Assembly (NCBI RefSeq): GCF_031759225.1
Contig: NZ_CP134494.1
Coordinates: 3,656,501 to 3,720,500, forward strand
Direction of reading: 5' to 3'
DNA length: 64,000 nt
From: Mesobacillus jeotgali
Lineage (GTDB): Bacteria > Bacillota > Bacilli > Bacillales > Cytobacillaceae
Below are positions 60,463 to 64,000 of this stretch, one piece after another. Every line of letters starts with the position of its first letter. Within the stretch, counting starts at the first letter, position 1. The translations under genes were made by a program, and so were the position numbers. The notes beneath the pieces are model-generated. The model was given only the letters and a program-made list of their open reading frames with translations. It did no database searches and had not been told where the DNA came from.

Positions 60463-61272
60463 TTATGTATTCGACAAAAACTCACTTACTATTGTACCAA
60501 ATTTTTCACGTTCTTCCACATGAATTGCATGCCCGCAGCCATTTATCGTCAAATGTGTCGGATTTCGGAGTCTGGAAGCCATGTCTGTGGCTATTATACA
60601 GAATTTCTCATCAAGCTCGCCAGTAATAAGAAGTGTCTCAAAATCAAAATCCTCCAGCTTGTCCCACCAGGACGGCTGGGCTCCTGTTCCCATTCCCCTC
60701 AGGCTATTGGCCAATCCGACAGGGTCATTCCTCAGCCTTTGACTTCTTATTTGTTCCCTTACTTCTTCTGGAAGATTCAACTGTGACCGAAAAAGCGGGA
60801 TCGATTCCCAAAAATCAATGAATTTCTCCAGGCCTTCATTCTCGATTCTATCAGCCAGCTTATGGTCCTGTTGGATTCTCGCTTCACGGTCCCCAGGATT
60901 GTCCAACCCTGGAGTCGTGCTTTCAAGAACCAGTTTCCTTACTCTCTCAGGATACAGACTCGCAAACGTGATCGCCGTCCTGCCACCCATTGAGTATCCT
61001 AGGAAATCCGCTTTTTCAATGCCCTGCTGGTCTAACAGCTCCTTCAAATCCATAGCGGCCATCTTAATATCATATCGCGCCATATCGCCTGGCGATTCGG
61101 TCTCTCCGTGCCCAATCAGGTCGGCCATCAAGAGCGTTGAATGTTTTCCCCAGATAGGACAAAACGGCTTCCAAGTAGAAGCCGCCCCTGTAAAACCATG
61201 AAGCAACAAAAGAGGAAAACCATTGCCGCATTGCTCGACATTATATCGTACGCCATTGATCAAGGCCTTCAT
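60463..61272 (-). CDS. menH: SHCHC synthase MenH
   Basis: 269 residues, alpha/beta hydrolase; LLLHGFTGAASTW, nucleophile LGYSMGGRTAI, C-terminal His GCGHAIHVEE. Eliminates pyruvate from SEPHCHC. ATG overlaps the menD stop (ATGA). Confidence 0.93.
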   Translation of the reverse strand: MKALINGVRYNVEQCGNGFPLLLLHGFTGAASTWKPFCPIWGKHSTLLMADLIGHGETESPGDMARYDIKMAAMDLKELLDQQGIEKADFLGYSMGGRTAITFASLYPERVRKLVLESTTPGLDNPGDREARIQQDHKLADRIENEGLEKFIDFWESIPLFRSQLNLPEEVREQIRSQRLRNDPVGLANSLRGMGTGAQPSWWDKLEDFDFETLLITGELDEKFCIIATDMASRLRNPTHLTINGCGHAIHVEEREKFGTIVSEFLSNT

Positions 61273-63020
61273 TTTGTGTCACCTTTTAGCATTGTAGTTA
61301 TTTCCCGGGAAACAGAATTCCACAAATCTCGATGTTCCTTTAGGTTAGAATCCCTCTTAGTCCTGATTTCCATCACTTTTAAGCCGCCAATCTCTTGGTT
61401 TTTGGCAAAAGCATCTGAAAAATGCTCCCAATCTTGAATTAAATCATATTTCCCGTTGTACATTTCGACAACATGGCTGAAGTCAAGGTCCAATGGTGTC
61501 CCGAAAAGCTTTTCAAAATGCTTCGGTTCCTTTGCCTGTGGCAGGAATGAAAAGATTCCGCCTCCGTTATTATTGATCAGCAATATATTGATATCGATAT
61601 TATATAATTTGGAAGCCAATAAACCGTTCAAATCATGATAGAAAGTCAGATCGCCCAATACAAGGTAGCATGGCTGCGATACACTCGCTACCCCAAGTGC
61701 AGTAGAGACGATACCGTCTATTCCATTTGCCCCCCTGTTTGCCATCACTTTGATATTCTTTTTATTTAATAGGAAGAATGAATCAAGGTCCCTGATTGGC
61801 ATGCTGTTACCGACAAATAAGGTTGAGCCTTCCGGAAGCAATTCAGTAAGCTGCTGGAATAGCTTTCCTTCGCTTAAATCCTCAACTTGAGAAATAGCAG
61901 CCATCTGTTCTTTGGCTAGTTCATTTACGGTGAGCCACTTATTCAGATAGCCAGAATTGCTAACTGGTGCAGCAGCTTCGCCAACTTTTTTACAGAACAA
62001 AGCTTCATCGCAGTATAGCATTTCAGAAGCTGACATCGTAGGCTCACGCCAGCCGGCACCGCTGTCGACCACGAATTGTCTGGCAGTTCGGTTTTCTTTT
62101 ATAAAGATAGTCAGTGCTTTCGATATTGGCATTGCTCCAAAACGGATGATGACATCCGGCTTCAATGCTTCCTTCGCATCTTCATTCCTTAAAAAAGCAT
62201 CATAGGCATCAATGATGTGCTGGCCATCGTGTTCTCCGCTGCGCAATTGTGACAGAGGGTCAGCGATGATCGGAAACTGCAATCTGTCTGCGAGGGCAAT
62301 GACTTCATCTGTAAATTCGCTATTGTCGAGTTGTCCGCAAACAATGATGCCCTTTGTATATGAAGCGATATCCTCCCTGATTGCTGCAAACGATCGATCA
62401 GATAAACTAAGGTGGCCTGTTTCGATTTCTACATAACCCCCAGCGCGCTCAGGCAGTTCAAACATATTTTCATCCATGACTGGAATCAATGGTTCCCTGA
62501 ATGGAAAATTCAAATGGACCGGACCTTGCGGATAGCTTGCAGCAGTAGCGGCTGCTCTTCCGCAAACAGTCCGGGCATAGCGGATCATATCCTCTGTTTT
62601 TTCAGGCGGTGCCATTTCGACAAACCATTTTACATTCTTGCCGTATAGATGGATCTGGTCAATCGCCTGCGGTGCACCGACATCACGCAATTCATGCGGG
62701 CGATCTGCTGTCAGGACAATCAGTGGAATCCTCGAAATACTTGCCTCAATCACAGCTGGATAATAGTTCGCCGCGGCAGTACCTGATGTACAAAGCAAAG
62801 CAACAGGCTTTTTAGTCGCCTTCGCAATTCCAAGCGCAAAAAATGATGCAGATCGCTCATCAACCTGGATATGGATTCGCAAGTCTGGGTGCTCAGCCAT
62901 AACCAGTGCCATTGGCGTTGACCTTGAGCCAGGGCTGATGACTACATCCTTTACACCTGTTTTCGATAATTCCGCAACGAATGCTGCGATATATGCTGTT
63001 AAACCTTCCTGGTGGCTCAT
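61269..63020 (-). CDS. menD: SEPHCHC synthase MenD
   Basis: 583 residues, ThDP-dependent. ISPGSRSTPMALV at the N-terminus, catalytic-Glu region, and ThDP/Mg motif LGDLTFYHDLNGLL...NNNGGGIFSFLP. Adds 2-oxoglutarate to isochorismate. Start overlaps the menF stop (ATGA). Confidence 0.97.
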   Translation of the reverse strand: MSHQEGLTAYIAAFVAELSKTGVKDVVISPGSRSTPMALVMAEHPDLRIHIQVDERSASFFALGIAKATKKPVALLCTSGTAAANYYPAVIEASISRIPLIVLTADRPHELRDVGAPQAIDQIHLYGKNVKWFVEMAPPEKTEDMIRYARTVCGRAAATAASYPQGPVHLNFPFREPLIPVMDENMFELPERAGGYVEIETGHLSLSDRSFAAIREDIASYTKGIIVCGQLDNSEFTDEVIALADRLQFPIIADPLSQLRSGEHDGQHIIDAYDAFLRNEDAKEALKPDVIIRFGAMPISKALTIFIKENRTARQFVVDSGAGWREPTMSASEMLYCDEALFCKKVGEAAAPVSNSGYLNKWLTVNELAKEQMAAISQVEDLSEGKLFQQLTELLPEGSTLFVGNSMPIRDLDSFFLLNKKNIKVMANRGANGIDGIVSTALGVASVSQPCYLVLGDLTFYHDLNGLLASKLYNIDINILLINNNGGGIFSFLPQAKEPKHFEKLFGTPLDLDFSHVVEMYNGKYDLIQDWEHFSDAFAKNQEIGGLKVMEIRTKRDSNLKEHRDLWNSVSREITTMLKGDTK

Positions 63021-64000
63021 TTGATCTTTCCTCCAAGTGCTGTAAGCATCGGCCTGAACTTGATGCTAGTCTCTTTATATTCGCTTTCGGCATTCGAATC
63101 TGCCACAATGCCGCAGCCGGCAAATAGCGAAGCTTCATTTCCCTGAATCAGTCCGGAGCGAATCGCTACCGCAAACTCACCATTTCCCTGATAATCCATC
63201 CAGCCAACTGGTGCAGCATAAAGGCCTCTGTCCAGCAGTTCAATTTCCCTGATTTTCTCAATCGCCGCCTGCTTCGGGAGCCCGCCCAATGCAGGAGTCG
63301 GGTGAAGTCTGTCCACTAAATGAAGAAGTGATGTACCTTCCCGATTTTTACCGATTACAGGTGTATACAAATGTTGAATGTATTTCATTTTCATCAATAC
63401 AGGCTGTTCAGGAAGAATCACCTGATCACAGGTTTCTTCCATCGCTCCCCTGATCATATCTACCACATATTGATGTTCAATCAGGTTTTTCTGATCTGTT
63501 AAAAGTTCCTTGCCGAGCATTTCATCTTCTTCAGGTGTGCTGCCCCTGGCGATTGATCCTGCCAGGCAGGCGGAAAACAGGCTTGCTCCATCCTTCTTGA
63601 CCAGCCTTTCAGGAGAAGCTCCAATAAAACAGTCACCATTTGACTCGAAGGCAAATGTAAAGCTTTCCTGCTGGTTCTCCAAGAGATTCGCCAGAACACT
63701 TTCTGCCTGTACTTCATCTGTAAATTGAAGACGAAGCTCTCTCGCAAGAACGACTTTCTTCAGGTCGCTATTTTCAAAACCATTAACAACATCAGTTACT
63801 GTCTGCTTCCATGCCTCAGGATCTATTTCAATAATATCCTTAAGGTCAAGCGCGGCAAGTGACGGTTTTTGTTCAGCCTTAGAGAGGATCTCTTCCCTCT
63901 CCCTTGTGACTATATCGAATAATGACATATCATCATGCTGGGTGCAGACTACATTAGTTGTGAAGTAAGCTTCGCCTTTGATGATCGTCAGCATGTATTT
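63017..64000 (-). CDS. menF: Isochorismate synthase MenF, 3' part (partial at window edge)
   Basis: About 327 C-terminal residues; the frame is open through the right edge, so the N-terminal part is missing. Chorismate-utilising fold: VVLARELRLQF, FIGASPERLVKKDG, ACLAGSIARGSTPEED, HPTPALGGLPK, FAVAIRSGLIQ and FAGCGIVADSNAESEYKET. Makes isochorismate, the first step of menaquinone synthesis. First visible gene of menF-D-H-B-E-C. Confidence 0.96.
   Translation of the reverse strand, partial: KYMLTIIKGEAYFTTNVVCTQHDDMSLFDIVTREREEILSKAEQKPSLAALDLKDIIEIDPEAWKQTVTDVVNGFENSDLKKVVLARELRLQFTDEVQAESVLANLLENQQESFTFAFESNGDCFIGASPERLVKKDGASLFSACLAGSIARGSTPEEDEMLGKELLTDQKNLIEHQYVVDMIRGAMEETCDQVILPEQPVLMKMKYIQHLYTPVIGKNREGTSLLHLVDRLHPTPALGGLPKQAAIEKIREIELLDRGLYAAPVGWMDYQGNGEFAVAIRSGLIQGNEASLFAGCGIVADSNAESEYKETSIKFRPMLTALGGKIK

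Noticed and set aside
63017..63994. menF starting at the ATG 63992-63994
   Set aside because: The frame continues upstream to the edge, there is no ribosome site, and the family has a longer N-terminus.
1..64000. tRNA, rRNA genes or a replication origin
   Set aside because: No tRNA cloverleaf-like ends, rRNA conserved segments or DnaA-box cluster were noticed by eye; a program scan was not possible.

Overview
The window comes from a low-to-mid GC, spore-former-type Bacillaceae chromosome (Bacillus/Mesobacillus-like). The evidence is T-box and SAM-I leaders, AGGAGG-type ribosome sites, ATGA-coupled operons, and a long run of genes in the order seen around the yt/men region of Bacillus subtilis (ytqA-ytqB, ytpAB, ytoA, asnB, metK, pckA, ytmB, ytmA, ytlACD, ytkD, dps, yidD, ythAB, menFDHBEC). 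No rRNA, tRNA or CRISPR array was seen.

Layout: (1) 1-2.2 kb: 5' part of leuS with a leucine T-box leader and a 131-bp repeat inside the leader. (2) 2.2-26.3 kb: a metabolic block that looks like an insertion into the conserved backbone. It holds glycolate/2-hydroxyacid oxidase glcDF, a head-to-tail dimer of an IS110-family element, an FCD-type GntR regulator with its palindromic operator, an IS3-family element, a 3-hydroxybutyrate dehydrogenase/GntP permease pair behind a textbook sigma-54 promoter and its PAS-AAA-Fis activator, a CueP-type copper lipoprotein with an in-frame UGA at a conserved Cys position, an MFS transporter, and a 9.5-kb run encoding the ammonifying nitrite reductase NrfHA plus a System I (Ccm) cytochrome c maturation set. 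(3) 26.3-50 kb: backbone genes for radical SAM/methyltransferase, sesquarterpene synthesis, asparagine, SAM and PEP metabolism, a ytl ABC transporter, Nudix, Dps, YidD, carbonic anhydrase, Zur-controlled zinc binding protein and cytochrome bd. (4) 50-56.6 kb: CPBP protease and hydrolase, a T-box controlled second-type metS that is frameshifted, a sortase with its DUF4397 surface substrate, and flavohaemoglobin hmp behind an Fnr-like box. (5) 57-64 kb: the menaquinone operon menFDHBEC, with menF cut by the window edge.

The respiratory genes fit together. NrfHA takes electrons from menaquinol (made by the men genes) and reduces nitrite to ammonium. The adjacent Ccm genes would attach its nine haems. 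Hmp deals with NO. Fnr-like boxes lie upstream of both the ccm-nrf run and hmp.

The strongest leads are the UGA-containing cueP with a perfect 7-bp GGU-loop hairpin 11 nt downstream (selenocysteine candidate), the IS110 tandem dimer with AG cores at all three boundaries and an internal donor-guide match, the Cys-type CcmE System I set in a Gram-positive with three uncharacterised membrane proteins sharing a helical motif, and several unrelated short intergenic repeat arrays. Three genes (ytpA, cydB, metS) are each broken by one missing base in a homopolymer run, which may reflect assembly error rather than decay. All functional statements rest on reading the sequence and family knowledge. No database search was run.
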